Shown: positions 24,213-35,777 of the stretch, piece by piece
How the letters are laid out: each line of letters starts with the position of its first letter
Numbering within the stretch: position 1 is the stretch's first letter
Assembly (NCBI GenBank): GCA_022410635.1
Contig: JAJVDF010000248.1
Location: forward strand, 1,389,019-1,453,018
Source: Tretioscincus oriximinensis
Taxonomy: Eukaryota; Chordata; Lepidosauria; Squamata; Gymnophthalmidae
Direction: 5' to 3'
DNA length: 64,000 nt
Program-made: the position numbers and the translations under genes
Notes under the pieces: model-generated
Databases searched by the model: none
Seen by the model: only the letters and a program-made list of their open reading frames with translations
Told to the model about the DNA's origin: nothing

Positions 24213-24307
24213 TACACATTAGATGTATAGTAACAGCTCACTAAAGCACATTAGTTTATTGCTAATAACACCTGTATTGGGATAAATAATCAGCAACACG
24301 TGTGTAA

Positions 24308-24560
24308 CAGGGCCGGCTCTTGCCATTGTTTGCACTATTCGGCGATCACAACAGNGATCAGTCCAAATGTAAAATCTACATATAGATCAATGGAGAACTT
24401 GGCCAATCACAGGCCTTCCAAGAGTTGGTTTCGGCCAATCATAAAAAGTCTCCAGGCAGCTTAACTCAGACTTCAATGGGGTCGGCGACCAAATGGGAGG
24501 AGCTAGACTTCCCTCTCAGTCTCTATGGGAGGTGCCTTTTTGCATTCATTTTCACTTAGA
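24308..24560. mobile_element. hAT-like element, left part
   Basis: Starts CAGGGCCGGCTC and contains TGGAGAACTTGGCCAATCAC and AGTCTCCAGGCAG. These are homologous to the inside of the hAT element at 47423. The right terminus is not identified. Confidence 0.5.
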
Positions 24561-24599
24561 GAGCAAGTGCGAGGCTGAGACCCAGACCTGATCTGTGAA

Positions 24600-25240
24600 T
24601 TGTTCTCCCCCCCCCCACTCCAGCCTGTTCCCTGCCTTCCCTGAGAGNGAGATGCCAGAAGGAAAATCCAGGGGCTCATCCCAAGCCCCTTCTGACCTGA
24701 TGCCATGCTGGCGCCTTTCCCAATGGGCATGAGGGGCCGCATGGCTTGCATGCTGCTGCAGCCATGAGATATTTGCTCCCCACCCCAGCTGTCTTCCCCC
24801 AATGATGGGGGGGGGGAGACGGCAGCAGCGAGGAGAGGGGCTGAGGAGCTCAGTGACGGTGGCAGCAGCAGCGCAGCAGGAGGTTGACGGGCTGTGTTCC
24901 CTGCATGCCACCATCCCTAGCCTTCTCTCAGTGGCGGTGGTGGTGGCAGCAGCGCAGTGGGAGCCTAAGGGGCCGTGTTCCCTGCATGCCACCATCCCCG
25001 GCCTTTCCCCTGGGTGGGGGCGGCAGCAGCAGTGCAGCGAGGTGCCGATTTGCCTGCACACTGCCATNGCTGCCTTCCTTCGATGGCTTGGCGGTGTTGG
25101 CAGCAGGCCGTGAGGAGCCACCTGGTTTGCATGCTGCTGCCTTCATCTTCCATTTATGGGGCAGTGGCGGCAATGAGGTGTGAGGAGCCGCTTGGCCTGC
25201 ATGCTGCTGCTGCTGGCGGCGGCGGGGGGGCCCTGCCTTT
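24600..25240. repeat. GC-rich degenerate tandem repeat block
   Basis: Repeated modules such as GTGTTCCCTGCATGCCACCA (24894 and 24975, spacing ~81 bp), GGCAGCAGCAGCG, and GAGGAGCC with TTGCATGCTGCTGC (around 25115-25210). Long open frames on both strands are low-complexity by-products. It may be cargo inside the hAT-like element that begins at 24308. Confidence 0.6.
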
Positions 25241-25335
25241 TCTTTCTTCCTTCTCTCCATCCTTCCTTCTCTGCTTCCTTCCTTCCCTCCTTCATCATTC
25301 CTTTCCTCCGTCCCTCCCACCTTCCTTCCTTCCAA
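25236..25335. repeat. Polypyrimidine (CTTCC)n tract
   Basis: A ~100-bp C/T-rich run with TCCTTCCTTC-type units. Confidence 0.85.
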
Positions 25336-25660
25336 ATGAATAAGGTTGGTGGATGTATTTGCTTGGAAAGACAAATAATTTCTTCAAGAGGGAAAAAATC
25401 AATTTTTAAAGCAAGTTGCCCTTTTACTGGTTGTGCTTTAAACTTTCACCCTTCACTGCTTGCCATACATAGAACTTTTTAAAGGTAGTCTTCTCCTAAT
25501 AATTTTTATTAGTATTATTAAAAGTTGTGAGAGGCAATTTCTGTTCTTTAATGTCTTAGGTTTCGCCTCTAGCGAGAATTGGGGCTCCTGAGGTTTTTTA
25601 TTAAGCTGCAGTGTCTTGGAACAATATACTATTCAGCTTTTTAATTGTGCACACTACTAG
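25336..25660. other. Unassigned intergenic sequence
   Basis: No recognised element. Confidence 0.3.
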
Positions 25661-25670
25661 GCGTACCAAA

Positions 25671-25797
25671 CCAGGATAAAACTTTGCACCTTTGGTGGAT
25701 GTGGAAACGTCCATTATTTTTCCATATGATTGTAAGCTGCACCTGGTGAAAATTCCTCTCTTCTATACCCATTAAAGGTGCAAAGTTTTATCCCAGG
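25671..25797. mobile_element. Short inverted-repeat element (MITE-like)
   Basis: Left arm CCAGGATAAAACTTTGCACC (25671-25693) and right arm AAAGGTGCAAAGTTTTATCC (25774-25797) are inverted copies, with ~80 bp between. Family not named. Confidence 0.55.
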
Positions 25798-25981
25798 TTT
25801 TTGTGTGGTAGCATCGTGCATACTTCTAATCTAACATCAATATCCATCTATTTTGAACTACCAATCAAGTTATGTCTCTAACAAGCAGATTAAAATCATA
25901 AAGTGTCATTTCCAATGACTACCCAACAAATTAACGGAAGGGGTTTATGTTTGGGGATAGTCTCCAAGACTGCATTGCACA

Positions 25982-26213
25982 TGTTTATGGACACCAAGGG
26001 TATAAATACCTACTAGAAAGGATGTCTGGATGCTGCTTCTGGAATGAAGTAATCATGAAATGCCATTTGCAGGGAGTCAAGAACTGGTGCATATTTTTCC
26101 TTCTTCTGTTCCAGACTGCCCNAGTGCTATTGGTGGGCCTCTGAGTGAGACAGAACGCTGGACTAGATGGGCTCCATCCCCATTCAGCAGGGCTCCTCTA
26201 GTTGTTCTTATGT
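25982..26213 (+). repeat. CR1 LINE 3' end
   Basis: GGATGTCTGGATGCTGCTTC, CCATTTGCAGGGAGTCAAGA, CTGGACTAGATGGGCTCC, ending CTAGTTGTTCTTATG. Plus-strand copy of the antisense module at 15964. Confidence 0.85.
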
Positions 26214-26334
26214 ATCCTCACTAGACGATCAGTGATATATTTTCATGTTTATCCTTCTTTTAAAAATCTTATTTAACCACACAACAATTGAAAACCATAT
26301 TAAGTGTGATTTTTATTTTTTTTTATAATTTTGT

Positions 26335-26595
26335 TCTCTCTGTTAAATACCATTCTGTTATTTTCAGCCCCTTGTTCCAGCCTGTCTAGATCTTTCTGAA
26401 TCCTATCTCTATCTTGTTTAGTATTAGCATTAACTTTGTGTCATCAGCAAATTTGATACGTTTTCCTTCATTCCCCTCATCTAGGTCATTTATAAATATA
26501 ATAGCACTGGGCCCAGGACAGACCCTTGTGGGACCCTGCTTGAAACATTCTTCCAATTGGATATGCAACCATTTTTTACCCCTCTTTGAGTTTGA
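26335..26595 (-). repeat. CR1-like LINE fragment, RT region
   Basis: The minus strand encodes FINDLDEGNEGKRIKFADDT and KLMLILNKIE, with the catalytic FADD box intact, unlike the other CR1 copies here. Confidence 0.7.
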
Positions 26596-26603
26596 TCACT
26601 AAA

Positions 26604-26748
26604 CCAGTGGTGTCACTTCCTGTCCTGCCTCCGGAAGTGATGTTGCAAAATTTTGGCGCATGCANAGCGCGCACAAACATCTCACAGTCAACATTTGCTC
26701 TGGGGCTGTGACCATCCAGAAAAAAAATGCACCAGCTGNCACTGGTGT
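26604..26748. mobile_element. Possible hAT-type MITE
   Basis: Inverted ends CCAGTGGTGTCAC and GCTGNCACTGGTG, related to the CAGTGGCGGCT termini at 47423. No matching flanking duplication is found. Confidence 0.3.
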
Positions 26749-28225
26749 GTAACCAAGGCAGGTAATGTGTGTTAGCTGCAGCACTTTTGCATGTAGGACA
26801 GATCTTGCCAGTGACGGTGAAATGACAGTATGCTGCAGCTGGGCTCCAAAGTGCAGTCTTGGAGTCTTCTCCAAGCATAGCTCCAGTATTTCAGCACTCT
26901 GAGTTCAGCTCTAGACTCTGCTGAGGCAAATGCTGACATTCGTAGATTGACATTTGCACGCTTCCACATGTTGCTCCACTTCTAATGTAGTTCTAGCTGC
27001 AGCTCATCCACATTAAGCTAAAAGTCATGAATGACTGAGTTTTAACCAGATAAGTGCAAAAGCAATCTCTCTACTAGCCAGCAAAGGGGACCAGTTCCTG
27101 TTATTTCCAATGGAGAGCATCTGTGTTGAGGGCCTAAGTTCCAGTCCCAGTTCCGTGGTGCAACAGGTTTTCACTTAGTGGAGAATATTGGCTTGGAGTC
27201 TCAGCCTGGATATGTGCTACTAACTCGGCTTTTACTCTTTTTAATTCTGCCCGCCTTTAAAATCACAACAGATGGCAAGATCTTCAGCTAATAAAAATTA
27301 AAACTGCGAGTTTACCATTTTCACATGAATGCTTTTTATAAAAATGAACAAGCACAATTTAAACTGAACAAAATATTTGGAATGCAGCACTCTATAAAGC
27401 AGATCATTTGACCCATAAGATTATAAACAGCAGCTGTCAGTGGTTAACAACTGCTTTCTTCCATCTTTGAAAAATTGCCAGACAGCAGTGCTACTTTTTC
27501 GCTTAGAGCAATGACTGATGCTCCTTATTTCCTGCCTATCATTGTCACTGAAGGCATCTTCTGCTAAGAAAGCTCTGCTTTTTATCTGAGATTTTTCTGT
27601 TTGGCTGCTGTGAATTTCCCTGTAAACATCGTGAAAAGAACAAAGTTGATAGTGGTAATAATTCACTTTTTTTGCAGCTAAGGCATTGTTGAAACTTACG
27701 ACCAAGGATGAATGGATGGTTTATAATGTTCCAAAAGGTCATAAATGAATTAACTAGCTGTGTTATGTCCCTATAAAATATGGTTCACATAATTAACAAG
27801 AGATCAAATATTAAATAGATCAGTGACTGAACTTCTTGTAAATGCGTAATTTTATTCTACTAAAAGGCTGCTAAAAACAGTTTGTACAAAGCTTGGATCA
27901 TGTTATTACTGGAATTATCTCGACTTTGTTCAAAGATTTTCTCTGGCTGTTTGAGATAACACAATTTTTTTTATATGCTTTTGTTAACTCTTGAGACGTA
28001 GCAAGTTGTATGGCCAGCTAAATTAATAACACTAAATAAATAAGCTGTAGTTTTACAGGTTGAAAGTGGCAGTTTTAAAGTAAAGGGGGGAGCCCTCCAT
28101 ACTCTTCCCCCCAACTGGAAGATATGCTGGCTTGGTGCACTTCTTNCTTGCGCTAACAGTTTTGCTACTGCCTACTATGTGTTTTCCTTTATTGTCTCTC
28201 TTGCATGTGTATGCTTTCAAGAAAC
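26749..28225. other. Unassigned intergenic sequence
   Basis: No recognised gene or repeat. A 94-codon minus frame at 27421-27705 is noted under rejected items. Confidence 0.3.
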
Positions 28226-28764
28226 TGTCAGGTCCCAAGGCAGAGGGTCTGTTCTTCCATCAAGCAGCAGCTCCAAAGTCACAGAGAGGCAGCCAGGCAG
28301 AACATCAACATGCTGGGGACAGCTGTCCACAGAAACGTTATAAGACCCCCGTGGCACACTCAGTCCCACAATAGGGTCAACAAGTCCAAAGGATTATACA
28401 CGAGAGTAGTCATGAAACAAACCAAGTCAGTACAAAAAAAGTCGAGCNAAACTGTAAGGAGCAAGATATAAACGAGGTCAGACTCCAGTCCAGGGTCGAA
28501 TACCAGAGGCTAGACAAACGAACACCTCAGAAACCAAGTGACCAATTGCTTCCAGCAAAGAACACCCCTAAGCAGCTGCTTTAAATATCGTTGTCAGCGT
28601 CTGACATAGGGCCAGAGAGCTTCTACTTTATTCTTCTAGACCTGTGGCTCTGAGCCCTCCAAATCATCTGGGAGTGGAGATGACATGTGATCTTGAGAGT
28701 TAATGTCAATGTCTGATTCCTCATCCAAGAACTGACAGGTCTGTAACACAGGGCTGGTCATGAC
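28226..28764 (-). repeat. 3' LTR of the Ty3/gypsy element
   Basis: Partner of 35778-36361. On the element strand it is preceded by a purine-rich tract (TGGGGAGGAGAGCAGC), a plausible polypurine tract. Confidence 0.9.
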
Positions 28765-28849
28765 GCTGCTCTCCTCCCCAGGATCATCCCCCCACCTGGG
28801 GGGTGCAGGCTTGGTAAGGTAAGCTTGATGAAACTCAGAAACTAGCTGA

Positions 28850-30145
28850 GATGCATGGACATCTCGAGCATCTTCCCAGAAACGTTCTTCTGGACCATAG
28901 CCCTTCAGTCATTGAGATGTTGTACTCTACGTCGACTTTTCCAAGAATCAAGGATTTGAACTATCTCATACTCGATCTGTCTATTCACACAGACTTGTGG
29001 AAGAGGAGGAGCTCCNTTTGCATCCCATTGGGCGTCATTCGCAGGGAGCAAGAGGGACTGGNGAAAAACAGGATGGATGCGGAGTGAGCGTCGCAGTTGT
29101 AACCGAAATGCCACAGGGTTTATCTGAGCCGTAATCAAATATGGCCCGATAAAATGTGCAGAGAGTTTGTGACAGGGCTGTTTCTGATGAATGTGGCTGG
29201 TGGACAGCCAGACTTTATCCCCAACAGCCAATGGTGGACCAGGCTGCTGTTTGGCATTGGCTGTTTTTTTTATAGTCTGCCTTTGCCTCTTCCAATTGTT
29301 GCACCAACAACNAGTGAATTGCCTGGAGTTCTTGCAACCACTGGTCAGCTGCAGGGACCATAGTATGTTGGACACTCTGTGGAAATACNCGTGGATGGTA
29401 CCCATAATTAGCAAAGAAGGGTGTCTGGTAAGTTAATGCATGCAGCGAGTTGTTATAAGCAAACTCAGCCACAGGAAGGAGTTCCTCCCAATTATCTTGT
29501 TGGTAATTGGTGTAGCAACGGAGGTACTGTTCCAAAGTAGCATTAGTTTGTTCCGTTTGCCCATCCGTCTGTAGATGGTAGGCTGAGGACAAGTGTGGCT
29601 AAATCTGTAAACTCTGCCAGAAGCATTCTATGAACTGGGGGGCCCTATTCAAAACTATACCATCAGACAAGCCATCTAAATGGACTATGTGCTGTAGGAA
29701 CAAGCGTGCAGTGTCTTTGGCATTAGGCACAGCCGGACAGGGCAAAAGTGAGCTGTCTTGATGAAGAGGTTGACAACCACCATGATGGTGGTATGCCCAG
29801 CGGAGAATAGCAGGTCAGTGATGAACTCCATGGATAACAACTTCCATGGACTAGCAGGGGTAGGCAGAGGTTGCAATAGACCTGTAGGTTTGCCTGGTGG
29901 ATTCTTGGCCCGACAGCATACAGGACAAGTTGTGACGTATTCCTGCACATCGGCCCGAATCCGAGACAGCAAGTGAAGGGTCTTGTGAACTCCAAAATGC
30001 CTAGCTGAGGGGTGGTCATGGCTCCTTTCTAACACCTGGGTCCAACAGTTCCCCTCAGGCACATACAGACAGCCTTGATGGTGTAAGAGTCCATCTTGCA
30101 TATAAAAAGGTGATGGGGCCATATCCTGGCGATGAGTCTGCATGA
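28850..30145 (-). pseudogene. Integrase and chromodomain-like tail (Ty3/gypsy)
   Basis: Zinc-binding N-domain (HFGVHKTLHLLSRI, then CPVCCRAKN), catalytic core ([20 protein letters not shown]) and C-terminal domain (GDKVWLSTSHI, HFIGPYLI). Then a short chromodomain-like segment (EYEIVQILDSWKSRRRVQHL), after which a stop interrupts. Its presence puts the element in the chromovirus branch. Confidence 0.8.
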
Positions 30146-30249
30146 ACGGGTCCTGTGGCTGAGTCTCTCAGATATCATCTAACCAGTCTGGGGCTGGGTC
30201 AAGGACAGCCACAAAATGTTCTGGCTGTAGAATGGCCTGCATGGGCTGA

Positions 30250-31057
30250 AACTCTGCAACTGATTTATATTCGGGTTTTCGAGACAGAGCGAAAGTTATC
30301 CTCCACAGAGAAAGTTATCCTCCACAGAGAATGAAGCCCAACGGTACTGCCAAGGGTTCAGCTTCTGTACGATCTGCAAATATTCCAAGTTATGGTGGTC
30401 TGTTTGGCCCTCCACAGGATGAGCAGCTCCTTGTAACAGATGGTGCCAATGCTCAAAAGCAGCTTNGATAGCTAGGAGCTCCTTCTCCCAAACTGTATAA
30501 TTTATCTATCAGGGACAAGTTGTCAGGGGTAGTAAGCACACAGCCTCAATGGAGCCCCTGGATGAGCAGCCTGTAAGACAATTGCTCCAACGGCCCACTC
30601 TGAGGCATCAGCCTGAACAACAAAGGGGCCCCTTTGGTCAGGGTAGCAACGAATTGGCTTGGTGGTGAACTGCTGCTTCAGGTTCTCAAATGCCTGCTGT
30701 GCTTCAGGTGTCCAGAGGAACTTGCCTTTACCCCATAAAGTCCGGGTAACAGGAGCTGCCTTCTCTGCAAACTCGGGAATGAAGCATCTATAGAAATTGG
30801 CAAAACCCCAAAATCTCTGGACATCCTTGTGGGAGGTGGGGGATTCCAGGAGGTTACTATCTCAACTTTCCCAGGATCCATCCAAATACGCTGGGAAGAA
30901 ACTCGGTACCCCAAGAACTCTACCTCTCGCAAGTCTAAGGCACATTTCTCTAACTTGGTATAAAGACCACATTCTTGCAGCCTTTGGAGAACAGTCTGAA
31001 CATGTGCATCATAGTCTCCTGGTTTGGAGATTAAATCAAAAAGTCGTCAGGGTAAAT
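30250..31057 (-). pseudogene. RT C-terminal half and RNase H region (Ty3/gypsy)
   Basis: Begins with the catalytic box read as YPDD (31043-31054; the family usually has YLDD). Then VEFLGYRVSSQRIWMDPGKV (30860-30930) and a degraded RNase H-like region to ~30250. Multiple stops. Confidence 0.75.
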
Positions 31058-34000
31058 AAGAACATAAGAAGAACCATACTGGATCAGGCTACAGCCCATC
31101 TAGTCCAGCATTCTGTCTCACACAGAGGCCCACCAGATGCACCTGGGNAGTCTGAACAAAGGAAAGCAAAATAGGCACCTACTCATAACTCCCTGCAAAT
31201 GGTATTTCAGGATCCTGCCTGTTGCTCCATCTCAGAGGCAACATCCAGANATGCATCCTAGTACCCATTTATACCCTTGGTGTCCATAAACCTGTCTAGT
31301 CCTGTCTGGAAACTATCCAAGCTGTTAGCTACTACTTCCTCTTCAGGAAGTAAATTGCACAGGCCGATGACTCTCTGGGTGAAAAAATACTTTTCTTTGT
31401 TTGCTCTCACTTTTCTACCCATCAGATTTAAGGAGTGCCCTCTNGTTCATCCTATCCATCACGTGCATGATTTTGTACACTTCAATCTGAAAACCTCTCA
31501 AACGTTCCCTTTCGAGGCTGAAGAGATCCAGATGTTACAACCTGACTTCATAAGGAAGGTGCTCCAGACCCTTGATCATTTCTGTTGCCCTTTTCTGCAC
31601 ATTCTCTAGTTCCACAATATCCCTCTTAAGATGTGGTGACCAGAATTCAACACAGTATTCCAAATGTGGCCTCATCACAGATTTATAAAAAGGCAAAACA
31701 TTTGCTGACTTGCTTTCGATTCCTTTCCTAATTAACCCCAACATGGAATTTGCCTTTTTTGCTGCTGCTGCACACTGGGTTGACATCTTCATCAAATTGT
31801 CCACCAACACCCCAAGATCCTTTTTTCCTTGGTTACAGAAAGCTTGCTTCCCATCAGGTGGTAAGAGTAGTTGTGGTTGTTTACCCAGATGTGCATGACC
31901 TTGCACTTGCTTAAATTGAAGTGCATTTGCCACTTTGATGCCCACTCAACCAATTTTAATAGATCACTCTGGAGTGCCTTACAATCATTTTCAGTTTTCA
32001 CTACCCTGAACAGTTTAGTGTTGTCTGCAAACTTGGCTACTTCACTATTTACCTCGGCATTCAGATCATTTATGAATATATTGAGAAGCAAATATCCCAG
32101 TACAGACCCCTGGGTACTCTACTTCTTACCTCTTTCCACTCAGAGAATTGTCCATTTATTATTACCCTCTGTTTTCTATCTTTTAGCCAGTTTCCAATCC
32201 AGGACAAAGTCTGTCCTCTTATACCATGAGTGTGGAGCTTTTTTAGGAGCCTGTGATGAGGGACTTTATCAAAAGCCTTCTGAAAATCTAGATAGACTAT
32301 ATCAACTGGATCCCCTTAATCTACATGTTTGTTAACACTCTCAAAGAATTCTAGCAAGTTAGTAAGGAACGATTTACCTTTGCAGAAGCCATGCCGAGTT
32401 TCATTCAGCAATGCGTGCTTCTCCATGTGTTTAGTAATTTTGTCCTTAATTATGGTTTCCACACTTTACCTGGAACTGATGTTAAACTGACGGGTCTATA
32501 ATTTATTGGATCACCCCAGGATCCTTTTTTGAAGATTGGTGTTACGTTAGCTACCCTCCAATCTACTGATACTATGCCTGATCTTAAGGAAAGATTAAAT
32601 ATTTTGGTTAGAAGTTCAGCAATTTCACATTTGGGTTCTTTAAGAATTCTTGGGTGAATGCTGTCTGGCCCTGGGGATTTATTAATGTTCAGCTTATTAA
32701 GGCTAGCAAGGACCCCCTCCCTTGTTATCTCTATCCAGTTTAATTCCTCTGTGTTCTTCCTAAGAAGACTAAATCTGTTGCAGGTAAATACCCTCTGTCT
32801 TCTTCAGTGAAAACTGAAGCAAAAATTCATTTAACCTCTCTGCAATCTTCATGTCCTCCTTGATTATGCCCTTTTGTCCATTTCTATTTAGTGATCTGAC
32901 GGCTTTCCTGATAGGATTCTTATTTTTAATCTATTTGAATAAGTCATTATTTCTTTTAATATTCTTTGCAACGTGGTCATTCAAAGTTTTTCTTCGCATG
33001 CCTGACTACCACCTTGCATTTGGTTTGTCACAGTTTGTGCTCCCTTCTGTTCTCTTCACTAAGATAAGCCTTCCACTTTTTAAATGAGTTTCTCTTCATT
33101 CTAATGACTTCCCTTAGTGCAGAGGTAGGCCATACAGCTGTCTTTTTGGACTTGGCGGAACCGTTTCTTCTCTTGGGAATGCATTTTATTTGAGCTTCCA
33201 ATATTGTATTTGCAAACAATTTCCATGCTTTTTGAAGGAACTGGACTTTTCTCACTTTCCCTTTTAATTTTCTTTTTACCATTTTCCTCATTTGGGGAAA
33301 ATTTCCTTTGTGAAAGTTGAAGGTTTCTGTGTTAGAACTGCTTGACAATTTTCTATCCACATTCAAGTTGAAAGTTATTGTANTGTGGCCACTGTTTCCT
33401 ATGGGATTGGTTAGTGTTACATCTTGTTACATCCTGTTCATTACTTAGGACTAAGTCCAGGATTCCCTTGCCCCCGGTTGGTTCTAAAACTCTAGGAAGC
33501 AACCAGTTACCACATCTAAGAATTTTATTTCTTTTTCATGAGTTGAACAAGAGTTTGCCCAATCAATGTGTGGATAGTTGAAATCTCCCATTATTACTAC
33601 CCTTCCCTTTTTGGAAGCTTCAATGACTTCATGCTCCAAATGAATATTGCTTTCAGGTGTTTGGTTGGGAGGTCGATAGTATACTCTCAATATTAGACTT
33701 GTTTTCTGACCTGATAATGTTACCCACAGTGCTTCTGTGGATGGGTCTGGTTTACCTGGAAATTCCAGTTCATAGGATTCAATCTCTTCTTTAACATACA
33801 AGGCTACACCACCACCAGTTCTCTCTTTCCTATCTTTTCTGTATAGTTTATAACCTGGGATTACTGTATCCAATTGGTTTTCTTCTGTCCACCAGGTTTC
33901 AGTTTTGCCAATAATATCAACATTATTGTCATTCACTCAGCATTCCAGCTCCCATATTTTTNCTCGGAGNCTTCTGGCATTTGCATACAGGAATTTATAT

Positions 34001-34500
34001 GTCCTTCTCCGGCCCCGTACATTTGTGAGAAACCTCAATTTGCTCATTACAGCTTTTTACTTGAATACTACATCCGGGTTCCCCCTCCAATACTATAGCT
34101 ACATAATTCTGTTCATCAGCAATTGCATTTACATTTACATTATCTTGAACTGGATGCTGCCCAGCTCTTGTCGGCTTTCCCTGTCGGCTCTGCAACCATT
34201 TTAATATTAAGCACCAGCAGTCTGGTTCCATCTTGGTTCAAGTGCAACCCATCCCTTTTGTACAGGTGTGGCCTGTCCCAAAATGTCCCCCAGTTCCTGA
34301 CACATCTAAATCCTTCCTCCCGACACCACAGCCTCATCCACGCATTGAAGCTCCTAATCTCTGCCTGTCTAGTTGGTCCTGCGCATGGAACAGGTAGCAT
34401 TTCAGAAAGGTCCTGGAGGTCCTGGATTTCAATCTTCTACCTAGCAACCTAAATTTGGCTTNCAGGACTCCCCACTTGGCTCTCCCAATGGCTCTCTCAG
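31058..34500 (-). mobile_element. Nearly full-length CR1 LINE nested in the gypsy RT
   Basis: About 3.44 kb, antisense. The 3' end is at the left (AAGAACATAAGAAGAACCAT). Right to left: ORF1 C-terminal esterase-like segment (NWGTFWDRPHLYKRDGLHLN, 34140-34400), ORF2 endonuclease (GGGVALYVKEE, VVIMGDFNYPHIDW, 33484-33936), RT palm with FADN instead of FADD (31792-32091) and the 3' module. Truncated within ORF1. No clear target duplication; the interrupted gypsy codons gain at most about 2 nt. Confidence 0.88.
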
Positions 34501-34519
34501 ACGATGATGAACCAGTCCA

Positions 34520-34868
34520 AATAGTCCCAGAACGCCTCATTTACGAAGTGCTGGAAGATGGCTGGCGCATAATAGAGTCCAAAAGGCATTACTAAATATT
34601 CATAATGCCCATACCTGGTTTGGAACATGGTCTTCCATTCATCCCCCTCCCGGATCTGCACCAGTTGTATGACTTCCTCAAATCCAGCTTGGTGAAACCT
34701 TGGCTGTACGTAAGCATTCTAAGAATTCTGGGATCAGGGGTAGAGCATAACAATTATGTATTGTGATTTTATTCAAGGCGCAGTAATAGCTACAAAGGCG
34801 CAGTTCTCAGGACTTTTTCTTTACAAACAACATGGGAGCCCCAGTGGGGGAAGTGGAGGGCCTGATAA
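34520..34868 (-). pseudogene. Reverse transcriptase, N-terminal half (Ty3/gypsy)
   Basis: Broken frames carry the RT fingers region ([17 protein letters not shown]) and the palm motif [17 protein letters not shown] at ~34530-34595. It stops at the CR1 insertion just before the YxDD catalytic box. Confidence 0.8.
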
Positions 34869-34874
34869 AGCCTA

Positions 34875-35723
34875 AGACTACTTAGGACCTGGGGTTTCCC
34901 GTTTCCCAAGAATGGGCATGTACTTGGTTTAGCTGGGCAATGATGTGCGAAGTGCCCTGCCTTGCCACAATATAGACACAAGCCCTCCTGGCAATGGCGG
35001 TCCTTCACTTCCACTGTCAAGCGAGGGCTTGCCCCCCCCAGTTGCACGAATTCTTCCCCACCAGCCTGGGATATGGGCAACTGTGGGGCCTGACTTGGGG
35101 GGGGCTGCTGGCACATAGTCTGACCTGCGTGGGATAGCAGTAGGGCACAACAGGCGGAGGTAATATAGGCGCCCATCTATCTGAAGGCTAGCCTCCATCA
35201 GCTTTTCTAGGGAGTCAGACAATCCCTCCCTATACTTGTCCTTTAGTGCAGGGTCATACCAAGTAAGGAACTGGGCCAGCAGCCAAAATTCAGTGGTATA
35301 GGCTTCCACAGACCCCTTCCCTTGCTTTAGCCACCTAATTTTCCTATTGGCAGCCTCTGCCTGGGTAGGGTCTGCCCAAACCCCTTTCATGGCCTTCAGG
35401 AAACCAACCCAGTCTGAAAGCAAGGGGCTGTTAGTGGTCAAGTAAGGGGTAGCCCAATGGGCAGCAGAATCCCCCAACAAACTAATCAGAAAGGCTACTT
35501 TAGCCAGATCATCAACAAAGCACTCAAGTTTTACTTTGATGTACATCTCTACCTGGGCTTGGAACATGGTAAATAAACTAGAGTCTCCCACAAACTTATC
35601 TGGGAGTACCAGTGGGCACTTAGCAGCCTTTACTTGAGCAGGGTCCATGGCTTGCCCCTGGAGCTGGGCAACGTCTGCAATTAGCTGTTGTACCTGAGCA
35701 ATGAGGGCCTGCAGTTCAGCCAT
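34875..35723 (-). pseudogene. gag of Ty3/gypsy element
   Basis: ATG at 35723 (MAELQALIAQVQQL). A retrotransposon capsid region contains YREGLSDSLEKLMEASLQ. A CCHC zinc knuckle, CLYCGKAGHFAHHC, lies in a different frame at ~34937-34981, so at least one frameshift separates capsid from knuckle. Confidence 0.8.
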
Positions 35724-35777
35724 CCTGCAATGTAATGNAGCTGGGAAAGAACAGACTTTGGGGGGCTGGAAGCAAAC

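Noticed and set aside
24552..25121. 189-codon minus-strand open frame and overlapping plus-strand frames
   Set aside because: Composition-driven Ala/His/Pro/Gly runs in a GC-rich tandem repeat, open on both strands, with an N in the frame and no domain or start context.
26604..26748. hAT MITE between CCAGTGG and CCACTGG-like ends
   Set aside because: Kept only as a low-confidence feature: the flanking 8 bp do not match, so insertion boundaries are unproven.
27421..27705. 94-codon minus frame with SKRKSSTAVWQFFKDG
   Set aside because: The STAVWQFF piece faintly recalls a BED zinc finger of hAT transposases. The expected Cys/His pairs are not seen and no element boundaries were found, so it is not called.
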